Source: Polytrichum commune (Eukaryota; Streptophyta; Polytrichopsida; Polytrichales; Polytrichaceae). From it: a stretch of 60,000 nt of DNA. The notes below the pieces were generated by a model. That model worked only from the letters and a program-made list of their open reading frames with translations, was not told the origin of the DNA and ran no database searches. The DNA lies in contig OX485805.1 in NCBI GenBank assembly GCA_950295325.1, positions 15,613,501 to 15,673,500 on the forward strand. Reading direction: 5' to 3'. Positions within the stretch are counted from its first letter, which is position 1. Each line of letters opens with the position of its first letter. The position numbers were made by a program, and so were the translations under genes. This document shows, one piece after another, positions 24,890-36,029 of the stretch.

Positions 24890-25330
24890 AGCTGGTCCAA
24901 GTTTGCTTCACGCTACGCTTGAAGGACTAACGGCGTATTGTAAGTGAATGCAAGATGGACGTAAGTCTACACGGATTCCTACATGGCATCAAATGGATCA
25001 TACTTCACGGTCACTTGGACTACTTTCAAAAACCACCTCTTGGAGGTAGGCCTAACACACAACCAAGAGACCATGGCACTCCGACACACTCACAACTGTC
25101 GATTTATTCTATTCTATCATAAGTGAGGACCCGCATGAATAGAAGTCCACTGAAATAACATTTGGTTAAGGGCCGGGTCACATATGACATTGCACTACAC
25201 TTGAGGGTCCGTGATGACACTACATGATTGTGGAGGTGTGTTGGGACGATGGCCTTGGGACACTTTCTTTTGGGCTCTCACAATGTCATGGTCACGGCTC
25301 TTGGCTCAAGTGTGAAGTGGCCCTTAAGGG
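24890..25330. repeat. Dispersed repeat, third copy of the family at 8.3-9.2 kb
   Basis: TTCACGGTCACTTGGACTAC, CGCATGAATAGAAGTCCA and ACATTTGGTTAAGGGCCG match the corresponding parts of 8300-8620. No coding content. Confidence 0.55.
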
Positions 25331-25699
25331 AAATTGGGCAAAGTCCTTGGCAAGTAAGTAAGTGAGTGAATACGTACACTACCACCAAATATGCATTTAC
25401 CCAACGTCAGCAAACGGGAATGGGCATCGGAGATATTTTCTCTAACCCCAAACTGTTGTAGTAGGGAAGACCAGATAACAAATAACCGACTGTAGTAAGT
25501 TACTAAAACCAGGCCCTACATGCAGGGGCGCCCTAGCTAGACGAAGAAGTGATGGAGATAGTGAGAGGAGATCCTAACCCAAACGAGCCTGAGGGGCCCC
25601 ACCACGCCGAACCTCTCCACCGGACCGGATCCCGAGCCTGGGGGCAGCCGAGGCTAGCGCTATCCTTGCATCACCTTCCCATGCGTGTCGGCCTCTTTG

Positions 25700-25765
25700 T
25701 TCGCAGCAGGCTCTTCTCTTTCCCTCTCTCTCTCTCCCTCTCTCCCTTCCTTCCCGGAGCCACCG
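25700..25765 (+). promoter_or_regulatory. Pyrimidine-rich (CT) tract in a possible promoter or leader region of the MYB gene
   Basis: A CT-rich stretch (CTCTTTCCCTCTCTCTCTCT...) lies at the left edge of a locally GC-richer zone (25.5-29.4 kb) leading into the MYB gene. Such Y-patches are common near plant transcription starts. No TATA box was fixed with confidence, so the role is inference. Confidence 0.35.
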
Positions 25766-27008
25766 CGCAGCACACAAGATCGCCTATGGTATGCACACAG
25801 ATCGGTTTCTTAACTCTGTCTGGAATCCTTGCATTCCCATCGTTCCACCAGGAAAAGTTCTCACCTTCATTGGTGCACGAGGCGATCCGATTCATGCCTC
25901 GGAGCCTGAGAGAGAACGTCAATGCACAGGGTGCTTGATTGAAGTTTTGCTTGTTTTCTGTTTTGTGAATTCTTGCAATCTCAGCATTCTGGGGTGCTGA
26001 GGATCGGTGCCTTGGAGTGCTGAAGAGGATCGGGGAGCTTAAGCACTATGTTCTCGGTCCAGGTTTTCGGTTTTGCCAGGTTTGGGTGTTGGGTTAAGGG
26101 GGTTGTGGTTGAGAGTCCTCGTTATTGGGTCGGGGGGTTGTGAAGGTAGGCAGAGTTTGTGTTCGATCTGATGGTTTTGTGGAGCCCTGACTGTTGTTGA
26201 AGTTCGGTTTCTTCGAGCAGATCCTGGTGCTGGAATAACGAGGGCCTCGGGTGCGGATTCGAGCCCGGGAGGAAGGATTTGGGGCAAACACTGCACCAGT
26301 CTGAGTACGTCCCTTGGTTCCTCTCAGCACATAACGCAAAGTTTGCAAACTTGTCATTACATAGGCCAGAGAGTCGAAGGTTGTGGCCTTTGGAAGCCAC
26401 AAAACTTCGGCATCGGTATCGGTGGAGTAGCAGCCTTTCCTTATCGGTTCTGCTCTGTGGTATCAGCCATTCGTTCAGCTTCATCGTCCTTAGTAGGTTT
26501 CGACACAGCCCGGGCTCTTGAAAGCTCGGAAGAAATGGTACCAATATGGTTCCTGCGAATGGCAGCTCTTGAGGTTCAGAAATCCTCCAATAAGGATCTG
26601 AAGCTTCTACGTGAAGGGAGAGCTCCCAAGGCCGCTTCTGGATGTTTTCCTTCTTAAAACCACAGAAAATAACCCACTTGTGTTAATGGCCGGTGTTTTC
26701 GGGCCACCGCGGTCAGCTTTTCCGTGAAATCGATGTTAGGACTTTCTCTTTGCATTCGTGTGACCAAAACTTCCCCTACCCCAACCAAAATCGTCGCATC
26801 ATTATGGTTCTTGACGAAGATGTTCCAGCGTTGTGCGCATCTTGATGGTCCACTGAGCCATCACGTTCAGCCTCTTGATTATGCGAACAGGATAATGCTT
26901 CAGGAACCTTGTGAACACGATTTCGTCTTGTTGTTTGTATGTCAACTTCGATGTTGTTTCTGCGAATGAAGTCGATAGCTGATCAGTGTTCTGTGTTTCT
27001 GAACTCAG

Positions 27009-27926
27009 GTTAGGAGCTTGACTCTCAACAGACTGGGTCCACAGCTGACTGGTACGTCTCTCTCTTTCTCTCTCTCTCTCTACGAGACAACCAACATGTT
27101 TGGTTTGGTTTAGTTCAACTAGTCTGAACTTTGAGATTCAACTCTACGTGATAAGATCCTAGAGTGTATTTATGGTGACAGGAGTGGTGGTAGTGTTACT
27201 TCGGACCACATGTGGTTCAGATTCGTCCTTTTTCCAGTTGGTCATCATCATCATCTGTTGCTTCCGATGATGATGGTGATGTTTCTGCAGGCTGCCTAAG
27301 CGTATGTCATCAGACATTTGGATTCCTCCAGGTGTTGACGGCTCCGGACCTCCCCATTGCGGCTGCACCGCTGACACCCATTTCCGGTAAGATATCCTTC
27401 CAAGGATACACATACTTTCAAAACCTGTTTCGCAGTCAGACTCCGATGTGACTGATCGGCGTCTGTTCCGGTCATTCCATTATGGCTTGCGCTGATTTTC
27501 TAGTTTCTACATATTCTCTTTCAAGCATCTGACCTGATCTATTGTTGCAGGCGATTCAGAAGGGCCAGTGGAAGCCCCTCCGCGCTGTTTTTAGAAAACA
27601 AAAAGGTACGTAAATCTCTTTGATGAGTTTTTGTATTTGTTGGAAGAGCTTAAGATTTGGCTGTTGACGGTCATACAGTCGGTGCTCTGCCACTATCACA
27701 TGGCTTTAATGCTACAATCTTAATTTTCTTGCAGTAAAAATCCAGTCATGTGAGCATCGTGTGGTTCTGTTGATTTGCATGTAGTTGGGATTTGTATGGA
27801 AGGAATGTCAGTTTTCTCACAAAAAATCGTGGGTGTTTTCGTGGATGGCAGTATCACCCGGTCCCGACACTCTTCCTCTCGGTGTGACGGTCCTTCTGAT
27901 GTACATGAAGCATTGGTTGATAAGAA
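27009..27926 (+). promoter_or_regulatory. Predicted spliced 5' leader of the MYB gene, with upstream ORFs
   Basis: Good splice signals outline leader exons. Exon 27009-27051 has acceptor CTCAG and donor G|GTACGT. Exon 27291-27386 has acceptor TTTCTGCAG and donor CG|GTAAGA. Exon 27551-27605 has acceptor TTGTTGCAG and donor AAG|GTACGT. The last exon begins at 27735 (acceptor TTTTCTTGCAG) and runs into the MYB start. Joined, they carry a 46-codon uORF (ATG at 27304, stop TAA at 27735-27737) and two start-stop ORFs (ATGTGA at 27748, ATGTAG at 27779). An in-frame TAA at 27921 rules out an N-terminal extension of MYB. Earlier leader exons back to about 25.5 kb are possible but were not resolved. 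Confidence 0.45.
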
Positions 27927-29333
27927 ATGGCAATGGCGGGTGCACAGCGGTGTTCTGCAACGGAGGAGTTCGATCGCATCAAGGGGCCATGGAGTCCTGA
28001 GGAGGATGCGGCACTCCAGCAGCTGGTGGAGAAATATGGAGCCCGAAATTGGTCTCTGATAAGCAAAGGGATTTCAGGCAGGTCAGGCAAATCATGCAGG
28101 CTGCGATGGTGCAACCAGCTTAGCCCTCAGGTGCAGCACCGCCCATTCACAGCCGCAGAGGATGCTGCCATCATCGAGGCACATAACCAGCACGGCAACA
28201 AGTGGGCCACCATAGCCAGGCTGCTACCCGGCCGAACCGACAATGCAATCAAGAATCACTGGAACTCTACCCTCAGGAGGCGGCACTTGGCAGAGCGATC
28301 TTCCCAGACACAGTGTGTGGAGCTTAGCCATATGGGCCAACAGGGGTCACCGGATGAGGAAGACATAGGATCATTTGATGGGAGAAAGAGAGGCAGCAAC
28401 AAAGTTTCCACAGATGGAAGCACACATGAAGAGAGTGGATGGGAGGTTGATTCACATCACAAGTTGAAACGCATCAACTTCGGTCCCGAGTCTCCTACCA
28501 GATTGTCTCCGAGGGAAGCAGCAGCAGCAGCCACTGCGGTCATGGCACCACAGGTGTTCCGACCTGTACCGCGATCAGCCTTTACATCCTTCGGCCCCAC
28601 CGGTGTTTTCTCAGCACCCATACCTGACAGGTCTAAAGACATCTCCGAGGTTTCGGACAACATGGATCCGCCAACGAGTTTGAGCCTCTCTCTACCCGGA
28701 TCATCTCCCTCCGAGGATAGCCCTCGCTTCCGCCAGCAGGCACCACCTGTGACCCATATCCCTTGCCAAATCCATTCTAATACTACAGATGCACCAATTC
28801 ACGGGCGGTGGGAGATGGAGCAACAACCACCAACCAGACAAGAGCAGTTTTCGATGTCCATTTTTACAAGGCATCCGGCAAGCTCTTCATCCACTTTACC
28901 ATCCAACAACCCTACCGGAAACCCCCATATCATCGAAATCCCTCCCATCCCTCCTCACACCGCATTTGCATCCCATGCCAACAGTGCGGCCACTGCGGAG
29001 ATGATGACCGGAGCAGTGAGATCTGCTGTTGCACAGGCCTTAGCCCCAGTTTTCCAGCCACAGGCTGCACAGGGTTTGGAGCCTTGGCATGCACCTCCAC
29101 CATCAAGCTATGGTGTTGACACTGCTGTGAATGCTGCAGGGTTAATGGCACTTGTTCGCGACGTGGTGGCGAAGGAGGTCCACAATTACATGGCTGCTGT
29201 GCATAGCTCTTCATGTGCACCTTTTTTCCCCTATGGACCTGGACATGCTACCACTGGACCGCACAAAAGTTTCTCCGGTGATGCAGACTACTACCGAGCT
29301 ATGGCTACCACTGCTCCTCGCAAGGCAGGGTGA
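27927..29333 (+). CDS. R2R3-MYB transcription factor, subgroup 22 (MYB44/70/73/77-like)
   Basis: This is a nuclear DNA-binding regulator. Its uninterrupted coding region of 468 codons starts at ATG 27927 (a second Met is two codons on), with an in-frame stop just upstream. R2 (about residues 17-66) has Trp22, Trp42 and Trp61. R3 (about 70-117) has Phe74, Trp93 and Trp112, with the [12 protein letters not shown] recognition helix. Subgroup-22 marks follow: [10 protein letters not shown] (about 210), [12 protein letters not shown] (about 246; an LxLxL, EAR-like motif) and [13 protein letters not shown] near residue 415. The linker is rich in Pro, Ser and Ala. Members in flowering plants act in ABA/auxin and stress responses; that role here is inference. 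The coding region lacks introns, as is usual for this subgroup, but the leader appears spliced. It is longer than Arabidopsis members (about 300 residues). Its neighbour at 31156-33368 is convergent. Confidence 0.95.
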   Translation: MAMAGAQRCSATEEFDRIKGPWSPEEDAALQQLVEKYGARNWSLISKGISGRSGKSCRLRWCNQLSPQVQHRPFTAAEDAAIIEAHNQHGNKWATIARLLPGRTDNAIKNHWNSTLRRRHLAERSSQTQCVELSHMGQQGSPDEEDIGSFDGRKRGSNKVSTDGSTHEESGWEVDSHHKLKRINFGPESPTRLSPREAAAAATAVMAPQVFRPVPRSAFTSFGPTGVFSAPIPDRSKDISEVSDNMDPPTSLSLSLPGSSPSEDSPRFRQQAPPVTHIPCQIHSNTTDAPIHGRWEMEQQPPTRQEQFSMSIFTRHPASSSSTLPSNNPTGNPHIIEIPPIPPHTAFASHANSAATAEMMTGAVRSAVAQALAPVFQPQAAQGLEPWHAPPPSSYGVDTAVNAAGLMALVRDVVAKEVHNYMAAVHSSSCAPFFPYGPGHATTGPHKSFSGDADYYRAMATTAPRKAG

Positions 29334-31155
29334 TGAGAATGGAGAAAGATTTCCTGGGTTCTCCAGGTCGGCATGTGTTCTTATGAGAAATTGTTCTATC
29401 CCCCTCCCTTAATCCACATCATCCCTATGTGAGAGTTTCTTCTTGTTAATCCCGGTATTGATTTTCCTTCTCAACTTCTCAACTTCTGATCTCCCTTCTT
29501 TCTCCTCCTCCTCCTGCTCCTCCTCTTCCCATTGTAGATTCTTTCTCCCCTTCCCCTTGGAGGATGCTTGGTTTTTCTGCTCACTTCCAAGAGTTTTTCT
29601 CCTCCTTCAAAGCCAAACATCATCTTGTGTTTATCCTTTATCCTCTCTTTTGTTGCTGTGTCGATCTGCACATGTGAGGCTTCCTTCCCACATGGTGGAT
29701 TTACACTTGAGTTTCTTTCCTCTTATGAGGATGGCACCGGCAGTTTCTCCCCGTTAGTGTAAAAAGGAGTGCTTAGAGTTTCTATAGAGTGCACATAGAA
29801 GAGAGACTTAGGCTTTTGGTGATGTATATAGTAGTCAGTCACCTTTTGATGATGAGCTTTTTCCAATCTCTTTGTATTCCCCGGAACCGAGCAAGCTTCA
29901 AAGAAGCAAAGAGAGAGACTGGCCGGGGCCTCGCGACTGTATATTTTTCCCCAAGGACGAGAGAAAACAGAGAGTGCCAGATTGATGTTGTTGCCCGTAT
30001 CCCGACTGAAGCCTCGCACAACGGCGGCGGATGCGCTGAGATTTTTTTGTACAGTTAATTCATGAACTCTTTATACAGAGGGCACTCTTTACGGTGTCAA
30101 ATTGTTTCCATCACAGATGGAGGTGGCAGCTGATTTTGTAGATTGACAGTGAGAAATAAGAATTTTGTACACATTGTTTGCCTCAGAAATTGAAGCTTCT
30201 TGTGGTGTCCTCATTCAAATTGAATGTGTCAAATCATGTCTCCATGTGACAAATTTGTGAATTTGTGTGATACTTTTCTGGACTTATGTTGAATTCTTAC
30301 GCTTCCACTTCAACGGAGTCTCAGTAGTAGTAGTGCAATATACTCCAGGTCTTTCATATTCTTTGTAGCTGGGTACTGGTGAAAGGTGTTGTTGGACTTT
30401 GGGCTGGACTAGATATCAAAGCTCAGCTTGTGTGTGTATATAAAAAAAATGGAAAATTGATGTTGCAAAAATGTCCCCTTAATGAGTTTTTTAATCCTTT
30501 CTCTTTGGCAAATCTTATGTGCTTTTGATATGTTGGTGTGCCATGATGAGATGGTAATAGTGGGAAGCCATGTCTTGGTTTCAAGTTCTTGACTTCTGGT
30601 AACTTATAAGAAGTAGGTCATTGTGCATTCTCTGTGAATGTTTGCATTTTGAATTTAAGTGAGCTAGGACTCTGTTTTCCTTGGAAGACACCAATGTTTC
30701 AAGAGGTGCATGTGATGTGGCGCACTTGAATTTGCAGCGTAGAAGAGCTCGACATGAAACTCAGGCAGGTGGAATGTATATAGGCACGAGTAAATTCTCA
30801 GATGTTACACTCACATCTTGAACCTCAGGATGCACATACCAGGTATCACGAACAACACATCTGTACATGTGGGCACTTGTAGTGATTGATCGAGACGAGT
30901 CTCATTTTCACTGTAAGGCAATTCTAGGTTAATAAGGTTCCGTTCAGTTTCTTGAAGCACAGTACTAGTCGTTAGATTCATGTAAGTGAACACTTCTTGA
31001 TGACATCAAAGTGGATGTTGTACAAAACAAAGTGTTATCAAAAGAAGTAAGGAAACCAAGAACTATGTAGAGTTCATATATGGACAGTAACACTTGAAAA
31101 TAGGTTGTAGCAAGTGAGTTGGAGAGTGTCTAGTAAACCCTCTTCAGAAACACGT
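29334..31155. other. MYB 3' UTR and convergent intergenic region
   Basis: CT-rich and T-rich text follows the MYB stop (29440-29720). AT-rich DNA runs on to the stop of the convergent methyltransferase-like gene at 31156. No further gene is seen. Exact polyadenylation sites could not be fixed. Confidence 0.5.
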
Positions 31156-33368
31156 TCACAAATTCTGTGTGCCTGCAAATTTGGCAAGGGCGTTTCCATC
31201 CCAAAGCCTCCACTCTTGAACACCTTGAACCAAACAATCAGGCACCTTGGAGGACCAGGACACCACATCTGGTGGTTTTCCAGACAACAACATCACATTG
31301 TTGCCCTCTTCATCAAGTACCCGCATGCTAACCTCTGCAGGGAAAACTGCTTCCATTGATCTGACTATAGCTTGCATTCTATGGTCCCAATCCTTCAACG
31401 TGTCCAATCGTTCTTCTAATGGAAGATTACTGGAATTTGCAACACAATTGATCATCACGCGACCGCCAGGTCGTAAGCGTGCTTTAATCTGTTTCCATGT
31501 CTCAACTTCTTCGAGTTCTTTGCACACACCTCCATCTGTAAACAGGTCCACGATCACACCTGCAAATCCTCCCTCCACAATTGCGTCTGGGCTAAGTGCA
31601 TCTCCCACATGGACCACCAAGTGCCCTAATTTTCTCATTATTGGTTTTCCTGTAAAATCTGGATGTCGAGATGGTGAAGAGGCACTTGTCTCACATTCGT
31701 CAGGTCTTATCTGGTATGGTGTGTTGCTAAACGGCCGAAACCGGTTTCTTGAAATTCTGTTTGCCACTGGGGATGGTTCAGATGACTCCAAGTCCAGGAG
31801 CCTGAAATACTCACGAGCGACTCTCACAACTTCGGGGTCAAGCTCCCAACCTTCCAGATTCAAAGAAGGCCATAGATGCAGGAGGAGACGTGCGACTGTG
31901 CCTGCACCGAGACCGAAAATGCCAACAGGGCCTTCGGGCAACAATGGGATTAATGAAGCAAACACATCATAGTATGAGCCTGTCCACACTCGGCCATTGT
32001 TCCAGTATACACTATGAATCATGTTTGCATCTGCACCTTCAAGCTTTAGCACATATGCGCCTGCAAAGCTGTGGTCTGCGCCTTCGTCAAGCTCTATCAC
32101 AGAGATTTGATTGAAAGGGGTGGTAGCTTCATCTATTAACCATGCATCACCTTCATCATCTTCATCATCCTCATCCTCATCCTCACCATCACCATCACCA
32201 TTACCATAATCCAGATGCTCATCGCTCCGAGTCTCATCTTTGGGGTGAGCTGTTTGGTAGATGTTGCCAGAATCAAAAGAGCTTTGAAATGATGATGATG
32301 GCTTGCTGTAGGGTGAAGATGATGTCAAGGCTTTGATACCATACATGTTGAGCTTCCTATCTGCAGGACCATTGAAAAACCTGAGAGATTGATATAAGGT
32401 AAGCATGCCTTAAGTGGGCACTTTTAGCTGTGCACCAACTTCTCCTAGGATGCGAAACTTGCAATTAGTGTGAGATGATTGCCAATTCGAAATTGTGTCT
32501 GGAGCCATTTTCCTCAGAATTTTTAGAGCTCATAAGAATATCTTATTCATTGTCAAAGTAAAGACTCTCAAGCTCATTAAATGGTCATTTAGCACCACCC
32601 CCAAATTATGTTGACTATTGAGCCTAAAATTGTTAGCAAATTCTGAGCATGTAGTCCAATCTCTATGAAACACATGATGTCTTTTTTGTGTCCATTCTTA
32701 GATCCACACCATACCACACACCACTCCAATATAAGTGTCTCATTAAGAGAAGTAACTGAGTAACCTTATGTGCTCACTCTCCTGGATTGGAGACCTATAT
32801 TTGAGTGGTTTGTATACGGCAAGGCTTGTTGTAAGAACAGACACAGCAATGCTCAGAATGTAAATACCAATACAGGTTCAATAGTGAACATCATCACCAT
32901 TGGGAGGGCCTGTACGGTCAGTCTAAGAGAAAGAAAGAGTATCTTCACTCTGACCTCTTATAACTTATGCATCTCGAGAAACTGCAATCCCGAAACTTGC
33001 AATGAAATGACAGTCTTCGTGATTAGCGATTCGCAATTGCTAACAAGTTGAAACGACGATTCCCAATCCGATTTCAATGGCCAAAAGTGTCTGCGGAATT
33101 GAAAGTGTCCACAACAGGGTCGCATACCTTAGTCTACTTAAGCTGAACAACAAGGCTGCGGAACTGGAACTCAGATCAAAACCCTGCACAATAATTCATC
33201 ACGAAGACGCAAGTAATTGTGATTTACTAGTGGGGTGGTGTGGAGGATTACATTACCTGGTGTAAAAAAATGCCGTCTCCAAATGTTTTTTGAGGGCAAA
33301 TGTTCCTGCTGAATCCTCCGACAGCAGCATCCCTTCCCATACACAGCCAGAACCGATACGGAGGACAT
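31156..33368 (-). CDS. Spermidine-synthase-fold / SAM-dependent methyltransferase-like protein, possibly plastid-targeted (two exons)
   Basis: Exon 2 (32360-31156) encodes a class I Rossmann domain. Motif I reads GIFGLGAGTVARLLL, followed by LEGWELDPEVVRVAREYF, which places an acidic ribose-binding Glu or Asp. LVVHVGDALSP (motif II), FAGVIVDLFTDGG (motif IV-like) and LRPGGRVMINCV come next. This arrangement is typical of the plant spermidine-synthase-like methyltransferase family; the substrate is unknown. A stretch of Asp, Glu and Gly (about 32210-32140) precedes the domain. I propose exon 1 at 33368-33257 (MSSVSVLAVYGKGCCCRRIQ...), rich in Ser, Arg and Cys and poor in acids, like a transit peptide. 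Donor CCAG|GTAATG and acceptor CCTGCAG|AT keep the frame and give 438 residues. Without it, the next Met is at 32406, but its first codons derive from an inserted MITE. The exon-1 join is inference. The gene is divergent from the CEP104-like gene. Confidence 0.8.
32140..32215 (-). repeat. GAT/GAC-rich coding repeat (acidic stretch)
   Basis: On the plus strand this is (ATC/CTC)-rich; on the minus strand it encodes GNGDGDGEDEDEDDEDDEGD in the methyltransferase-like protein. Length variation here would change the protein but keep the frame. Confidence 0.8.
32397..32766 (+). mobile_element. TIR-MITE copy 1 (AGGTAAGC family), in the intron of the methyltransferase-like gene
   Basis: It starts TA|AGGTAAGCATGCCTTAA and ends ...GTAACCT|TA, so TA target sites are kept. 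Family-specific interior text: GATTGCCAAT, GCTCATTAAATGGTCAT, ATTATGTTGACTATTGAGCC, ATGATGTCTTTTT, TTCTTAGATCCACACC. It lies about 37 bp from the proposed splice acceptor of exon 2. Non-coding. Confidence 0.8.
32780..32960 (-). mobile_element. Partial TIR-MITE copy in opposite orientation, abutting copy 1
   Basis: ACCTATATTTGAGTGG (about 32798), then AACAGACACA, GGTTCAATAGTGAACATCAT and GGAGGGCCTGTACGGTCAGT match the reverse complement of the family. With 32397-32766 it forms an inverted pair inside the intron. Confidence 0.65.
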
Positions 33369-33399
33369 AGCTATTTGCAGTAGCAAAAATGACAACACA

Positions 33400-34255
33400 G
33401 TAAAGGGTCTACTTCTTCACATAGGAACTGTCCAAGAAGCATGTCTGGCATTATCCATGGCTCTTCTGTGCTTACAATCACAAAAATTTCACCTCACAAA
33501 ACCCCAGTGCAAAATTGAATTGTACGATAAGGTGAACCCCTCAGCTCTTGAATTCTGGACCCGCCTCCATAGCCAGCCGGTAATCGAATTTCTATCACAA
33601 CGTAAGCGCTTTTGACATGTTTGAAGCAACCGTGTATTCTCTCTTTATACTGGATAAAATGGAAATCTTCATCGAATTCTTTCCAAGTCACTTTCTGTGG
33701 ATGTCAAGAAGTGTAACCTTCCAAGACAACAATCAGCTATCACTATCCACCAGAACATCACATCACAATCTATTAGCACGTTCTACAATATTCAAACACT
33801 GGATGCATGAGAGTCCCCAATTGGGCCCCAGAAGGGATTAAGGATGAGGGTCCTCAAAATTAAAAAGATGGGTGCTAAAAAAATCTTGTCCAGTGGTACA
33901 TATCCATCCCACCACACCATTTTCCTCTTGCCTCTGAGCTTCAAAAATTTCTAAATACAGAATGGCGAATTCAAACAGAGGTTATGTGAAGCTGCAAAAA
34001 TTCAAAGAGAGCTCTCCCACTCCTGCTATGCCTGCACCTCATCAATCCTCTAGAACAACCCCAGAAATCAGAAATCATCCCAAGCAAATTTCACCTGTCA
34101 ATCTTCTTCCCTATCGGAAACTAAAAAACTGAAGATGCATCATAAGGAATAGACTATGTTACGTTCAATCCATGAGGGAGCTCCAGGGCAGGATAGGCAG
34201 CTCTTTGCAACTTCATAATTGAATTGATCAGTGAGTAACAGTGCGGTGAAGAAAT
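33400..34255. other. Divergent upstream region of the methyltransferase-like gene
   Basis: No protein family is recognised. A 65-codon open stretch (33691-33494, minus) could be leader sequence but is unsupported. Confidence 0.4.
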
Positions 34256-34259
34256 CTGG

Positions 34260-34342
34260 ATGGAAATGCAAGAGCATTTCTACTTAGATTGCGATGAAGA
34301 TGTGGGAGATGTAAGTGACCGCACCGAGGAGGACCATTCCGT
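34260..34342 (+). other. Possible orphan first coding exon
   Basis: ATG at 34260 opens a short acidic reading (MEMQEHFYLDCDEDVGDVSD, then RTEEDHSVVDLTS). It ends at a fair donor (GGAAG|GTAAAT, about 34365). Its composition looks like genuine coding sequence, but the next 2 kb is repeats and no continuing exon was found. It could be a relic exon or the start of a non-annotated transcript. Confidence 0.25.
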
Positions 34343-34419
34343 GGTTGACTTAACCTCATGTGGAAGGTAAATGGGGTAAAGTAATATATTTCTATGCATT
34401 TTGGAACTACACTAAATAG

Positions 34420-34735
34420 TATTTAGTGTCACCAATTCTATTTGTCTTGCTCAAATACTAATTGCAAAATGTCCTTGTAGTGTCACCAAACACTATATGT
34501 AAACCTAACATTATTTCTCATTCCTTGTAAAAATATATTAGCGTTATGGATTTACACTGTTGCAATTACTGTCACTTACCAAGTTGTTCTTTCATCCATA
34601 TTTCATCCATCCATGTTATGTTTCATTACAGAAGTGTTAGGATGCAGAATACACCCAAAGTGGATGAACTACAAGTAAGTTAAGGTGAAAATATTTGTAA
34701 ACTTATTCAAAAGAGGTGTCATCGAAAAAGTTACC
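34420..34735 (+). repeat. Dispersed repeat, inverted relative to 24480-24815
   Basis: GTGTCACCAATTCTATTTGT, GTCACTTACCAAGTTGTTC, AGAATACACCCAAAGTGGAT and GAAAATATTTGTAAACTTAT are the reverse complement, with divergence, of text at 24500-24800. No coding content. Confidence 0.6.
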
Positions 34736-34789
34736 ACAATGACATAAAATACCATATGACATTAAATACAATATTTGATGTACTGAATG

Positions 34790-35630
34790 GCGAAGGCACA
34801 TGAACATTGGCACAATTTCCGTTTTAAAGTTCCATAGTGGTCGGCCGTTGTCCATAATGGCACGTTGAGTGGACAATGCAGGGATAATCTGAGACATTCA
34901 TTCATATGCATGGGTGCAATGAGTTGGGATGTTCGTACTACTATCCTACATGGACAATGTTGGATATTTGTGACAAAATTAAAAATTGTGCTTTGTTGAG
35001 TAGTTTTTTTTCTTTTCAAAAATTAGTTTCAAAACGTATTTTAATATGTTACAGAATAATATAATATCCATCAAAGTTGCCTAGGTAGGTCGGTAGTCTA
35101 TAATACAATTTGGAAAGAGTGAACGGTGATAGTGCACTGGTGTTGATATAGTTGCCATTCCAAAGTTCCAAAAAATTAGCCGTCAACGACAACCTCTTGA
35201 CCAAATGATTTAGGGATCATTCAAGACATTAATTCATATTTGCTGCATGCCAAGATGGCACGTGTCTAAACTAGTCTACTACATGTTTTGAAAAAAGGTG
35301 AATGCCAAGCATGCATGGATGTTGACACGATCACCATTCCAAAGTTCCCAAACGGTCAACCATCGGCGATGGCATGTTGAATGGATAGTGCAGGGATGAC
35401 CTAAGACATTAGTTCATGTGCACATGTGCCATATGCTTGGACGACACTTGCCCAACCTATGAATGATATGTTCTATAACTTTGAAAGAACAAGGTTACAT
35501 GGACAACATGTGTGATAGTTCCAAAATGGTTGGTTATTGACAACAACATGTTGAGTGGATGGCATATGAATGGCCCGAAACATGTTATTCATATGCAACA
35601 ATTTGCACTAGAGGAAAACATGTCCAAATG
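34790..35630. repeat. Diverged tandem repeat, period of about 180-200 bp, about four units
   Basis: Units share CATTCCAAAGTTCC, GGTCAACCATCGGCGATGGC-like text, TTGAGTGGA.A.TGCAGGGAT, GACATTAGTTCATATGCA and a TGGACA..TG block. Starts lie near 34790, 35125, 35310 and 35500. No coding content. Confidence 0.6.
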
Positions 35631-36029
35631 AACCTTGGACAAGGTTGATGGTGTCCTTTGTCTCCATTGTTATTCTAACTAATATTGGATAAAAGTTCCA
35701 TTTCAACTACTATATCCACAAGAATGTGGGTGTTTGTTGATTACATGTGTAAGTTGTTGATTATGTATTTTGGTGTCAGTGTCAACTAGTTCGGTAGATC
35801 TACACCGCTTTGGTGGCCACTAGGTTGTGATTCATGTAGGATGGGTATAGATTATGGGTGTTGGGACTAAAAATTCTGCAATAATTATTGATTCCATGTA
35901 GCTTTAAAATCGGTTTTCTATGTTAAATAGAGTGGTCTTTGTCATTTGTCATGTAGCACCAAGTGTGAACCTCTCTACATAGTTGCCGGCTTGTGATTGC
36001 AAGGCAATCAGTGTGGGTGGGTGATGAAT

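Noticed and set aside
25549-26544. Open frames of 80-140 codons on both strands upstream of the MYB gene
   Set aside because: GC-richer leader or promoter DNA produces long frames by chance; no family motif, and frames overlap on both strands.
31247-31972. 241-codon plus-strand frame
   Set aside because: It lies opposite the methyltransferase-like exon, whose motifs are clear; composition is that of an antisense shadow.
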